The notes under the pieces: generated by a model
What the model saw: only the letters and a program-made list of their open reading frames with translations
Told to the model about the DNA's origin: nothing
Database searches by the model: none
Source: Leptospira semungkisensis
Lineage (GTDB): Bacteria > Spirochaetota > Leptospiria > Leptospirales > Leptospiraceae
Direction: 5' to 3'
Assembly (NCBI RefSeq): GCF_004770055.1
Contig: NZ_RQEP01000005.1
Span: 1,364,001-1,428,000 of the forward strand
DNA: 64,000 nucleotides
Shown here: piece by piece, positions 56,576-64,000 of the stretch
How the letters are laid out: each line of letters starts with the position of its first letter
How positions within the stretch are numbered: the stretch's first letter is position 1
Program-made: the position numbers and the translations under genes

Positions 56576-56640
56576 ACCCTCCGCGAATTTCAAACGGAAT
56601 CAATATTCCGTGCTTGGTCGAAAATTTTATTTCAACTCGC

Positions 56641-57444
56641 TCAGGTCACTGAGGTCTTTGCTAAAAACTTCGCAAAGAAATTCGGGAAGTAATGTCTGAG
56701 GAATAATCCGAATCTTTCTTTGCCTCCGGCGATAATCACTCCCAAATCTTCGGCGGCAATCGCGTCTAGGATCTTGCGCGCACATTCGTCCGGATCAATC
56801 CCGTTCTCGATCACCTTATCCATTTTCTTTTGAGGAGTTCCATCTCCTTTAAGAGCGTTATTCGAAATATTCGTGCGCACGAAACCAGGATACACTAAGG
56901 TAACCTTAATGTTTTCTTTATGGTTTTCTGCACGCAGTGCTTCAAAGAAACCTGTAAGTGCAAATTTTGTAGAAGAATATCCTGTTCTCAGAGGAACTCC
57001 GATAAGACCCGCAACGCTTGCGATAGAAGAGATCCATCCCTTCTTCGCTTTTCTCATATAAGGAAGAACGGCCAATGTAAGTGCGATATTTCCGAAATAA
57101 TTCACCTTCATTAGAGTTTCATAAGTTTCTAATGATGTTTCATGGGCCAAGGATCTTTGGCTGATCCCTCCGTTATTGATCAGAACGTCTATGGTCCCGA
57201 ACTTTTTGATTACTTGAGTAGGGACCTTTCCGAGCTTTTTATATTCCTGCAGATCTAAAGGAAGGATCATGCTGTTCGAGTCCGTCAGACCGTAATCTTT
57301 TCGAACTCTTTTCAGCTCCTTCTCTCTTCTGGAGGAAAGAACTAGTTTCGCTCCTCTTCTTGCTGCTTCTTTTACCAAGCATTCGCCGATCCCGGAAGAA
57401 GCTCCAGTGATCCAAACTACTTTGTCCTTAAAAAAATCTGACAT
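56641..57444 (-). CDS. short-chain dehydrogenase/reductase
   Basis: A 267-residue SDR starting at ATG 57444 with GGAG 7 bases upstream; a TTG four codons earlier is an alternative. TGASSGIGE, LINNGG (a variant of NNAG), SSIASVAG and TGYSSTKFAL with the Tyr-Lys pair make it catalytically complete. The C-terminal tail of about 30 residues is hydrophobic and aromatic and may associate with membrane. It belongs to the classical SDR group that acts on lipids or xenobiotics. Confidence 0.9.
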   Translation of the reverse strand: MSDFFKDKVVWITGASSGIGECLVKEAARRGAKLVLSSRREKELKRVRKDYGLTDSNSMILPLDLQEYKKLGKVPTQVIKKFGTIDVLINNGGISQRSLAHETSLETYETLMKVNYFGNIALTLAVLPYMRKAKKGWISSIASVAGLIGVPLRTGYSSTKFALTGFFEALRAENHKENIKVTLVYPGFVRTNISNNALKGDGTPQKKMDKVIENGIDPDECARKILDAIAAEDLGVIIAGGKERFGLFLRHYFPNFFAKFLAKTSVT

Positions 57445-57494
57445 GTCAGTCTCCAATATTAGAAATTGAACCGTATTCTATTTCCCGGAAAATC

Positions 57495-58349
57495 TTACCA
57501 ATTCAAGAGCCAAGGGATCAGCCCGAGGATAAAAACTCCCTCGCCCAAGATTCTGTATTTGGAGGAATCTTGGAATTTATCCGCATAACGTAATATCCAG
57601 CCCGGGACTGCGCAGAGTAAGGCGACCACTAAGGCAGAGGTGATCGAACCTCCCGGCGCAAGCTTTCGTATTCCGGCGGCCAATACTAATGCGACTAAGA
57701 ATCCAAGCAAGGACAATCGTAATACCCATTCTCTGGCAAGCTTGGGAGAAAGAGCCCCTAATAAGTAGACCTGACCTTCCTTAGCGTCTAACTCTGCTTC
57801 CATTAGAGAATTCATAATCAGATTTAAGATGGTTCCTAAGAAGAATAGGAAGAGAAGAATGGGGACCGTCCAAGAACGAAATCCTACGATTAGAAGAGGG
57901 CCGAACCAAACTCCCAAGGTATAGATCAGAGCTACGGAGAATTCTTTTCCGAAGCGGACCTTCCCCCAACGAGCTAAACCTAGATGCAGAAAAGCTAATA
58001 TAGAGAGTAGTACTCCTCCCAACAATACGATCTCTCTTAAGAGTAAGAAGGCAAGTACCAAGGAGACGACTGCGGCAATCCCGCAGAGAAGGCTTAGGAT
58101 CCTAAAATGGTCGTAGTGAAATTTGTGACGAGGATTCACCGAATTTGCGCCTACCTTCTTTCCATCCAAGAGATGGTCCAAAGTGTAGATTACCCAAACG
58201 CTTAAGGGAAGAAGAAGCCACCATGCGGTTTTCATACGAGCGCCGGTGACTGCAGTCGCCAATGCTCCTGAGCCGAGCACTCCTAAGCAAATATCCAGAC
58301 TAAGAACGTGGATATAGAACCAAACCCTGTTTTCGAAGAAATGGAGCAT
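57495..58349 (-). CDS. UbiA-like polytopic membrane protein
   Basis: A 284-residue protein with about eight or nine hydrophobic segments. YTLDHLLDGK resembles the first Asp-rich motif and NSLMEAELDAKEGQ the second motif of UbiA-type prenyltransferases, both between helices as expected. The first motif is abbreviated, so substrate and activity are uncertain. It sits 51 bases upstream of the SDR on the same strand and may be co-transcribed. Confidence 0.6.
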   Translation of the reverse strand: MLHFFENRVWFYIHVLSLDICLGVLGSGALATAVTGARMKTAWWLLLPLSVWVIYTLDHLLDGKKVGANSVNPRHKFHYDHFRILSLLCGIAAVVSLVLAFLLLREIVLLGGVLLSILAFLHLGLARWGKVRFGKEFSVALIYTLGVWFGPLLIVGFRSWTVPILLFLFFLGTILNLIMNSLMEAELDAKEGQVYLLGALSPKLAREWVLRLSLLGFLVALVLAAGIRKLAPGGSITSALVVALLCAVPGWILRYADKFQDSSKYRILGEGVFILGLIPWLLNW

Positions 58350-58382
58350 ACGTTTACTTTACGACAAAATCTGTAGGTTAGA

Positions 58383-59426
58383 TTAGCTTCCCTTTGCTTT
58401 TATTTTGGAAGTTTCCGGAGATACGATACCGATTCCCTCCGATTTGAATTTAGAGTGCAAGGATTTTATGAAGAAGGATCTAATTTGCTGAGAATGTTTT
58501 ATATCTTGGACCGAGATATTCACCGCCAAATCCATATTAGTCGATCCTAAAGATTTATAAATGAGATTCACTTGAGATCCAAATTCTTTCTTTGGATAAA
58601 TTTGATCGGAAGCTTGTCTTGCGGAATCCAAGACCACTTCTTCTAATTTCGGCGTTTCAATCCTCGGATCCACACTGAACTCTATCGTAATCCAAAGCCC
58701 CGAATTAGGAAGACTATAATTTGTAAATGTTGTCTTGGACATCTTTGCATTAGGAATGATGATCGTGCTTCCGTTTCCTTTCTTGAGAGAAGTAGTTCTC
58801 CAGTTGATATCTTCTACCAGACCTTCTTCTCCTGTTTCTAACGAAATATAATCTCCTACCGAGACCTTCTTTCCTAAGAGAACTCCTAAGCCTGCGAATA
58901 AACTGGATAATGTTTCCTGTAGTCCTAAGGCAAACGCAAGACCACCGACGCCCAATGCAGTTAATGCTGGGGTCACCGATATTCCCAACGTTTGAAGAGC
59001 GACTAATGCTCCAGTGGAAAAGATCAGCATCCGAACTATATTGTTTAAAATAGACGCGGATGGAAGAAGTCCCTCTGTCTTAGTTGAATAGAGTGCAAAT
59101 GCTCCCGATCCCACTCTAGCTAAAGACACTGTGAAGATCAGAATAGAGAATACCTTCAGATAGAGTGAAAAGTTTTCCTTCGTATCCGGTCCTAGTGGAA
59201 CGACTCGCAGAGCTGTATATAAACCGAATATTAAAAACAAGAGTCTCACAAAGGAAAGAAGGGCCAGATACAAAGGATGTTCGGTATCTAAAGCATCTTT
59301 CGTAAGAGATCTGGCCAAACGAGGGACGATGAAACCACCGAAGAGATAACCCAGAAGTATTCCGGACGCGACGGATGCGAGTCCGAGTATCCAATGAGAT
59401 TCTAAAATCAATCTGAGTTCGCTCAT
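58383..59426 (-). CDS. MscS-family mechanosensitive channel
   Basis: A 347-residue channel (TTG at 59435 is an alternative start). Four or five hydrophobic segments precede the pore helix region TALGVGGLAFALGLQETLSSLFAGLGVLLG. The beta domain KVSVGDYISLETGEEGLVEDINWRTT with IIIPNAKMSKTTFTN is typical of MscS. It releases solutes on osmotic down-shock. It is divergent from the adenylate cyclase gene. Confidence 0.9.
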   Translation of the reverse strand: MSELRLILESHWILGLASVASGILLGYLFGGFIVPRLARSLTKDALDTEHPLYLALLSFVRLLFLIFGLYTALRVVPLGPDTKENFSLYLKVFSILIFTVSLARVGSGAFALYSTKTEGLLPSASILNNIVRMLIFSTGALVALQTLGISVTPALTALGVGGLAFALGLQETLSSLFAGLGVLLGKKVSVGDYISLETGEEGLVEDINWRTTSLKKGNGSTIIIPNAKMSKTTFTNYSLPNSGLWITIEFSVDPRIETPKLEEVVLDSARQASDQIYPKKEFGSQVNLIYKSLGSTNMDLAVNISVQDIKHSQQIRSFFIKSLHSKFKSEGIGIVSPETSKIKAKGS

Positions 59427-59540
59427 GGACTCCAAATTAAGATTTAGGAATTCGATGAAAAGAAAAAATGATGCGACCTGAATTATGTGTCAAACCCGCG
59501 GCAAGATCAGAAAAGAACTCTGCAGGTTGCGGGAGGAAAA

Positions 59541-59564
59541 ATGGATTTTGTAATGACAAACTAG
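59541..59564 (+). other. possible seven-residue leader ORF before the adenylate cyclase
   Basis: GGGAGGAAAA is followed by ATG at 59541 and a short frame MDFVMTN stopping at 59564, 26 bases before the cyclase ATG. The Shine-Dalgarno is stronger than most in the window. It could be a regulatory leader peptide or chance. Confidence 0.35.
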
Positions 59565-59589
59565 ACTGTTTTAGGAGACTCCTATCCCC

Positions 59590-61911
59590 ATGGACGAGGA
59601 GCCTTCTCCGAATCAGATTTTAGAAGTTCCTTTGACGAACTCCATGTCGGTCTACGCCAAGAGGCTTACTCCTTTTGTAGGAGTTCCTACGCTGCTCTTG
59701 GAGGAAATTCATACCCGAGGGATCCAAGAAGTAATTTTTTGGGGAACTAAATCCGAAGCAGCTGGATGGAAATCGGAGCCCGCCTTCGTGGATTTGGTGA
59801 AAAAACTCCAAGAAGCCAGGATCCATCTCTCCACGATGGATGGAGCGAAATTCAGATCTTCATTCGACTCCACAAGAAAGCTAAAGAGATTTCTGAGTTC
59901 GTATACGAATTCCGTAATGCTATGTTATTCGGAGAACGAAGAAGCTGGTCTTTTAAAATTACTGCAAGAAAGCTTTAAGAAAGAAGAGCCCAAGCCGTAC
60001 GTTCCTTATTCTCCGGATCTCTCTTCTTCTAAAAAAGAGCCTAAACAAGAGAGTCCTAAAAATCATCCGGAAGATTTCAAGGCTTCTCCAATCACAATCC
60101 GAGTAAAACTTCTCGCAATCGTAAGTGCAATCGTAGTGGTGAGTATGGGCCTCGTCATCGGGCTCGCAACCAATCTATTCCGGAATTATTCCGTCTCCTT
60201 GATCCAAGAATACAACTTGAGTTTGGCGAGACTTACAGGGCTACAAGTAGGGATCCGGATCAAAGAGTTGTCCTCTAAGTCCGAAGAATTCTTGGATAAG
60301 TCTAGAGATCCTGTGTCAGAAGGATCCGATCTGAAGAAAATAAATCTTCCGACTTACCTTTCCTCTTACTTGCAGTCTCAACCTAAGATACTCGCTTGGG
60401 GAAAATACGAAAAAGGAAATTCTATAGTTTTCTATAACCCTAGGTTTATTCGAGACTTAAAGAAAGAAGAAGAAGAGGTCAGAAAGTCTTGGGCCTCTAT
60501 ACCTAAAGAAGAAAAGGAAAAATTCTTCTCCTCCGAATTCGAGTCCTTGCAGCTCAAGAATATCAGTTACCGATTCGGATTTCCTGTGGTATTATTCACA
60601 GAAACGAGTAAAACAAATAAGACCTTGGGATTCTTTTTGATCTCTCCTCATGATCTTTGGGAATCCGCTCGTTCTGCATTGCAGACGGAATTGTTTGCGA
60701 TCTGGGTAGTAGATTCTCAGGGAAGGCTTGTCGCTCATACGGATGAAAACGAGACTCTCTCGGCAAAGGATTATTCCAAGAACCCTTTAGTGCAATTTCT
60801 ATTGCGAAACCCTGCAGACAACGGTTCCCAAACGTCCGTGTTTGAAGGAAAGGAAACTCTAGGCTCCTTCCAACAGTTGGAGGATGGAAATCTTGCAGTC
60901 GTATCTTCGATAGAAGCGGATAAGGCCTTTGAAGCGGTGTATAAGATTAGAAGGCAGAATTTTTACATTCTTGTCTCCGTCCTGAGTGTGGCCTTTCTTG
61001 TAGTGTTTCTATTTTCTAGAACGTTAACCGTTCCTTTGATCAATCTCTTAAGTGCCACTAGGCAGTTAGAAAGAGGAAATTATAAGGTAGGAATCAAGCC
61101 TGTCACTCGAGATGAGGTAGGGGTTCTAACCAATTCCTTCTTAAAAATGGCTCACGGATTAGAAGAAAGAGAAAAGATCAAAGATACATTCGGTAAATTC
61201 GTAAACAAAGAAATCGCCGAAAGAGCCTTGGCCGGAGATATGCCCTTGGGAGGAGTCACTAAGGATATCACAGTCTTCTTCTCCGATTTGAGAAACTTTA
61301 CCGGAATGTCCGAGAAATTGAAACCTAGCGAGGTAGTGGATTTCTTAAACGCTTATTTCACCGAGATGGTGGAATGCATTTATTTAACGGAAGGTATCGT
61401 AGATAAATTCATCGGGGACGCGATCATGGCGCATTGGGGTGCTCTGTATTCAGGAGGACATGATGCAAGGAATGCAGTGAATTCTGCTCTTCTCATGAGA
61501 AACGCCCTCTTAGAATTCAATCGGGTAGGAATAGAAATAGGAAGGCCCCAGGCAAGATTCGGATGCGGAATCAATACAGGTCCTGTGGTTGTGGGACAAA
61601 TTGGATCCGAAAAAAAACTGGAATTCACTGTGATCGGAGATGCAGTCAACCTTGCTTCTAGGATAGAATATCTTACTAAAGAATTTGGGACGGATATATT
61701 GATTTCGGAATCTTCTTATGAGCAAGTAAAGGATCATTACAGATTCGAGAACCTTCCTCCTGTTTGGATCCGGGGAAAAGAAAAACCGCAACAGCTCTAT
61801 GCGGTATTAGGTTGGTTGGAAGATCCGGATTGTCCTACAAGCCTTGCCGAAGTCCGCAGAATTTGCGGGATCGCAGAACCGGAAGCTCCTTCCAAGTCGA
61901 TTGCACATTAG
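59590..61911 (+). CDS. membrane class III adenylate/guanylate cyclase with extracytoplasmic sensor
   Basis: A 773-residue protein. A cytoplasmic N-terminal module (1-140) and a charged linker precede TM1 (about 173-195). A periplasmic region (196-455) with a Cache-like end (FAIWVVDSQGRLVAHTDENE), TM2 (459-476) and HAMP (477-530) follow. The cyclase catalytic domain (about 555-740) has metal Asp566 (FFSDLRNFT) and Asp610 (FIGDAIMAHWG), and the TVIGDAVNLASR motif. It should produce cAMP (or cGMP) in response to an external cue. The FecR-domain gene follows 9 bases later. Confidence 0.92.
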   Translation: MDEEPSPNQILEVPLTNSMSVYAKRLTPFVGVPTLLLEEIHTRGIQEVIFWGTKSEAAGWKSEPAFVDLVKKLQEARIHLSTMDGAKFRSSFDSTRKLKRFLSSYTNSVMLCYSENEEAGLLKLLQESFKKEEPKPYVPYSPDLSSSKKEPKQESPKNHPEDFKASPITIRVKLLAIVSAIVVVSMGLVIGLATNLFRNYSVSLIQEYNLSLARLTGLQVGIRIKELSSKSEEFLDKSRDPVSEGSDLKKINLPTYLSSYLQSQPKILAWGKYEKGNSIVFYNPRFIRDLKKEEEEVRKSWASIPKEEKEKFFSSEFESLQLKNISYRFGFPVVLFTETSKTNKTLGFFLISPHDLWESARSALQTELFAIWVVDSQGRLVAHTDENETLSAKDYSKNPLVQFLLRNPADNGSQTSVFEGKETLGSFQQLEDGNLAVVSSIEADKAFEAVYKIRRQNFYILVSVLSVAFLVVFLFSRTLTVPLINLLSATRQLERGNYKVGIKPVTRDEVGVLTNSFLKMAHGLEEREKIKDTFGKFVNKEIAERALAGDMPLGGVTKDITVFFSDLRNFTGMSEKLKPSEVVDFLNAYFTEMVECIYLTEGIVDKFIGDAIMAHWGALYSGGHDARNAVNSALLMRNALLEFNRVGIEIGRPQARFGCGINTGPVVVGQIGSEKKLEFTVIGDAVNLASRIEYLTKEFGTDILISESSYEQVKDHYRFENLPPVWIRGKEKPQQLYAVLGWLEDPDCPTSLAEVRRICGIAEPEAPSKSIAH

Positions 61912-61920
61912 AAAAATAGA

Positions 61921-63438
61921 ATGGATTGGAGAGTTTACAAACGAGAATGGCAGGTGGGAACGGCGTGCATCGTCGTGCTCTTCTTCTCCTTGTACTTATT
62001 GTATTATGAATCCAGGGCAGGTGGTGGAAGCGGAAAGGAAATCATGGGAACTGTTTCCTTTCGATATAAGACCGCACAAAGAAAATTTCCGGACAGAATG
62101 CTTTGGGAAGATGTTGAGCAGGGAATGCCGGTTTATGACAGGGATTCTATTAGAACCGACGAGGCCTCGGAAGCGATCGTATTCTTAAAATCAGGTACCA
62201 AGATTGAATTGGATCCTCAGTCCATGGTAGTCTTACAACTTAAAGAGAGTAAGGAAAACCTGGATCTGAATGAAGGAAATATTCTAGTAGAAAGCGGTAA
62301 GAAGGTACTATCCGTTATCGCAGGAACCGTGGGTTTGAACGCCGGATCCGATTCCAAATTCCAAGTCACTCGAGATCAGAATGGAACCAGAGTGAATGTG
62401 GAAAGAGGAGAAGTAGAGTGGAACGAAGATGGTACCGTTAAACAAGTATTAGGCGAGAGGGATGTTGCGCTCAATGCGCATAAGATACCTGCAAATTGGA
62501 ATCTAATCTCTCCTGAGGATTCTAGTAGATATTTTCCAAAAGAGCCGGAACAGCTTATAGATTTTCGTTGGGAAGGAGGAGAGGACGGTATCTTGGAAAT
62601 TTCTGCCAAGAGAGATTTTTCCGGTCCGATCACTAAGAGAGCTATCAGAGAAATGCAATACAAGCAAAAGTTCCATGAGGGAATATTCTTCTGGAGGATC
62701 AATTCTAAAGATGGAAAGAAGATCTCCGAAGTTAGAAAGTTCAGAGTGCTTCCAAATTTTCCAGTAGAGTTACAATATCCTAAGAGAGATCTCATGCAGG
62801 AAGATAGAACCGTTTCCTTCGCTTGGGTAAAACAAAAGATTGCAAGCGGATACAAATTGCAGATCTCCACAGATCCAAATTTTGGTTCTGTGTCAGAGAC
62901 GCAATTGTTCCGGACGAATTTTTCCCTTACTCTTTCACCAGGCACCTATTACTGGAGAATTCAATCCTATACGAATCTACCTGGAACGGAAACATTCTCG
63001 GAGGTGAGAAAATTTTCCATCTCGGTCGCTCAAGAGCAGATTGCAACCGCGAAGACGGAAACACCAAACGCTTCGACTACGGAGTCGCAAAATAATCCTG
63101 ATTTAGTTCTGGAATATCCGAAAAACGGCACTTTGGTGGACATGACAGGAAAAGAAGGTATCTCTTTTCGCTGGAAAATTTCCGCCAAACGGAAGCAAAC
63201 CGAGTGGAAATTTCGTCTTTTATTTAGGAAGGGATCTTCCGACGAATTAATCTACGAAAAGAAAACAAAGGGCGACCGATTGTATTTTAGAGATTTGGAA
63301 AAATTGGATGTAGGAACCTTTCATTGGGTGGTAGAATCAGACTTAGAGCCCAATTTAAAATCGGAAGCGGATTTTAGAATACAACTTAGGGAAGATCTGG
63401 CTGCGCCTGAAACTAAGGCCAGCGGCGCTCGCCCTTAA
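61921..63438 (+). CDS. FecR-domain membrane protein with repeated beta domains
   Basis: A 505-residue protein. One membrane segment near residues 17-30 is followed by a FecR fold (IVFLKSGTKIELDPQSMVVL..., GNILVESG, VERGEVEW) at about 80-170. Two or three beta-sandwich units then carry the repeat-like LEISAKRDFSG, YKLQISTDPNFGSVSE and LVLEYPKNGT...SFRWKIS patterns, each preceded by YPK or FRW. It is probably periplasmic and anchored. No FecI-type sigma factor is adjacent. Its start is 9 bases after the cyclase stop, and the next exported gene follows 9 bases after its stop. Confidence 0.75.
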   Translation: MDWRVYKREWQVGTACIVVLFFSLYLLYYESRAGGGSGKEIMGTVSFRYKTAQRKFPDRMLWEDVEQGMPVYDRDSIRTDEASEAIVFLKSGTKIELDPQSMVVLQLKESKENLDLNEGNILVESGKKVLSVIAGTVGLNAGSDSKFQVTRDQNGTRVNVERGEVEWNEDGTVKQVLGERDVALNAHKIPANWNLISPEDSSRYFPKEPEQLIDFRWEGGEDGILEISAKRDFSGPITKRAIREMQYKQKFHEGIFFWRINSKDGKKISEVRKFRVLPNFPVELQYPKRDLMQEDRTVSFAWVKQKIASGYKLQISTDPNFGSVSETQLFRTNFSLTLSPGTYYWRIQSYTNLPGTETFSEVRKFSISVAQEQIATAKTETPNASTTESQNNPDLVLEYPKNGTLVDMTGKEGISFRWKISAKRKQTEWKFRLLFRKGSSDELIYEKKTKGDRLYFRDLEKLDVGTFHWVVESDLEPNLKSEADFRIQLREDLAAPETKASGARP

Positions 63439-63447
63439 GGAGAGATC

Positions 63448-64000
63448 ATGTCCCGTTTCTACGGTCGAATTCCTTATATATTATTTTATTTTAATGTACT
63501 ATTCCTTTCCGTCGGCGGAAGTGTTTTCGCAGAAGGCAAAAGCTTTATTTACTATATCGAATGGACCGAAGTGAAGGGGAGTCGAGGTTATGTGGTCGAA
63601 GTACGTAAGTCAGAACCTCCCCAAGACCTCGTAGTAGAAAAGAAGGTCACAGAGAACGAAATAGAATTCAGTTTAGAAGCGGGAGTTTACGAGTATCGGA
63701 TTGCTGCTTTGAATCGATTCGGTAAACCTTCCTCTTATACAGTCTGGACGAACTTTAAAGTAGAGCAGGATAGACCTAAGGCAGTCGCACTTGCGGAGAA
63801 GGAAGAAGCAGCTAAGATCTCTAAGCAAACTTCTCAATATGTTTGGATTCCCGGAACGGGTTATTATTCTAAGGGGGATCGTAGGACTGCTTACGGGATC
63901 TGGGCAGGTTTTTTTGCCCTAGCCTACCTTGGAAATTCGGAAAGAGTGGCGGGGAATCAACTTGCCTCTAAGTCCTTGAATGATCCCAAGATGATCGGCA
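63448..64000 (+). CDS. exported protein of unknown function (3' end outside window)
   Basis: ATG at 63448 is behind AAGGAGAG, 9 bases after the FecR-domain gene. The first 184 codons begin with a signal peptide (IPYILFYFNVLFLSVGGSVFA) followed by a fibronectin-like unit (IYYIEWTEVKGSRGYVVEVRK, YEYRIAALNRFGKPSSYT) and then an amphipathic and hydrophobic segment (YGIWAGFFALAYLG, about 155-168). The frame continues to the window end. It probably forms an operon with the cyclase and FecR-domain genes. Confidence 0.75.
   Translation, partial: MSRFYGRIPYILFYFNVLFLSVGGSVFAEGKSFIYYIEWTEVKGSRGYVVEVRKSEPPQDLVVEKKVTENEIEFSLEAGVYEYRIAALNRFGKPSSYTVWTNFKVEQDRPKAVALAEKEEAAKISKQTSQYVWIPGTGYYSKGDRRTAYGIWAGFFALAYLGNSERVAGNQLASKSLNDPKMIG

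Noticed and set aside
59572..59584. TAGGAGACTCCTA palindrome before the cyclase
   Set aside because: It contains the Shine-Dalgarno, a 1-base loop cannot form a hairpin, and chance is likely.
62376..62945. 189-residue minus-strand ORF
   Set aside because: It is antisense to the FecR-domain gene and has no domain or ribosome-binding site.

Overview
The window looks like a chromosomal segment of a Leptospira species. The evidence is the uninterrupted tuf-S10-spc-alpha superoperon with spirochaete-type protein variants, the many lipoproteins and sensor/cyclase proteins of leptospiral style, and a GC content that looks moderate by eye. That would fit a higher-GC Leptospira better than L. interrogans, but the species cannot be fixed from the sequence alone. 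I see no insertion sequence, CRISPR array, tRNA or rRNA.

Layout. (1) 1-8200: a truncated DUF1761 membrane protein, a membrane PAS histidine kinase, a metallo-beta-lactamase-fold lipoprotein and a CMD/AhpD-like protein. A tightly coupled four-gene alkylation-repair operon follows on the minus strand (AraC-MGMT 'Ada' without its zinc domain, a 2OG-Fe(II) oxygenase, a stand-alone Ada-type zinc domain, AlkB). A TetR regulator then faces a second DUF1761 protein across a palindromic operator. (2) 8198-25996: a divergent EF-G-like GTPase, then tuf and 29 further genes from rpsJ to rplQ, with an intrinsic-terminator-like hairpin just before secY and a strong terminator after rplQ. (3) 26035-36400: a small membrane protein, a membrane PP2C-TPR phosphatase, a GH5-type lipoprotein, a TetR-controlled operon (class III aminotransferase plus two class II aldolase paralogues, one lacking zinc ligands) and an outer-membrane beta-barrel candidate. 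(4) 36495-47317: comF, dinB, a lipoprotein-mnmC-recQ operon, dusA, an MBL hydrolase and a 7TMR-DISM sensor. (5) 47389-51121: a di-haem cytochrome c peroxidase lipoprotein behind a PerR-box-like palindrome, a citrate-synthase-family protein with two of three catalytic residues changed, and a divergent membrane AraC regulator. (6) 51199-58349: an M24 peptidase, a three-gene lipid-type operon (PF10118 protein, SDR, epoxide-hydrolase-like enzyme), an NlpC/P60 peptidase, a stand-alone RlmK-type methyltransferase, a second SDR and a UbiA-like membrane protein. (7) 58383-64000: an MscS channel, a class III adenylate cyclase, a FecR-domain protein and a truncated exported protein.

The most notable non-coding signal is a dispersed intergenic element of about 110-125 bp present three times (about 8039, 31157 and 56464). 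Each copy has the same start motif (GAGTTCCCACA), a GTGGTA/TACCAC pair and a GC-rich hairpin whose stem is kept while its loop varies. The most notable protein-level signals are the split Ada operon, the altered citrate synthase, the zinc-ligand-deficient aldolase paralogue and the EF-G-like GTPase next to tuf.
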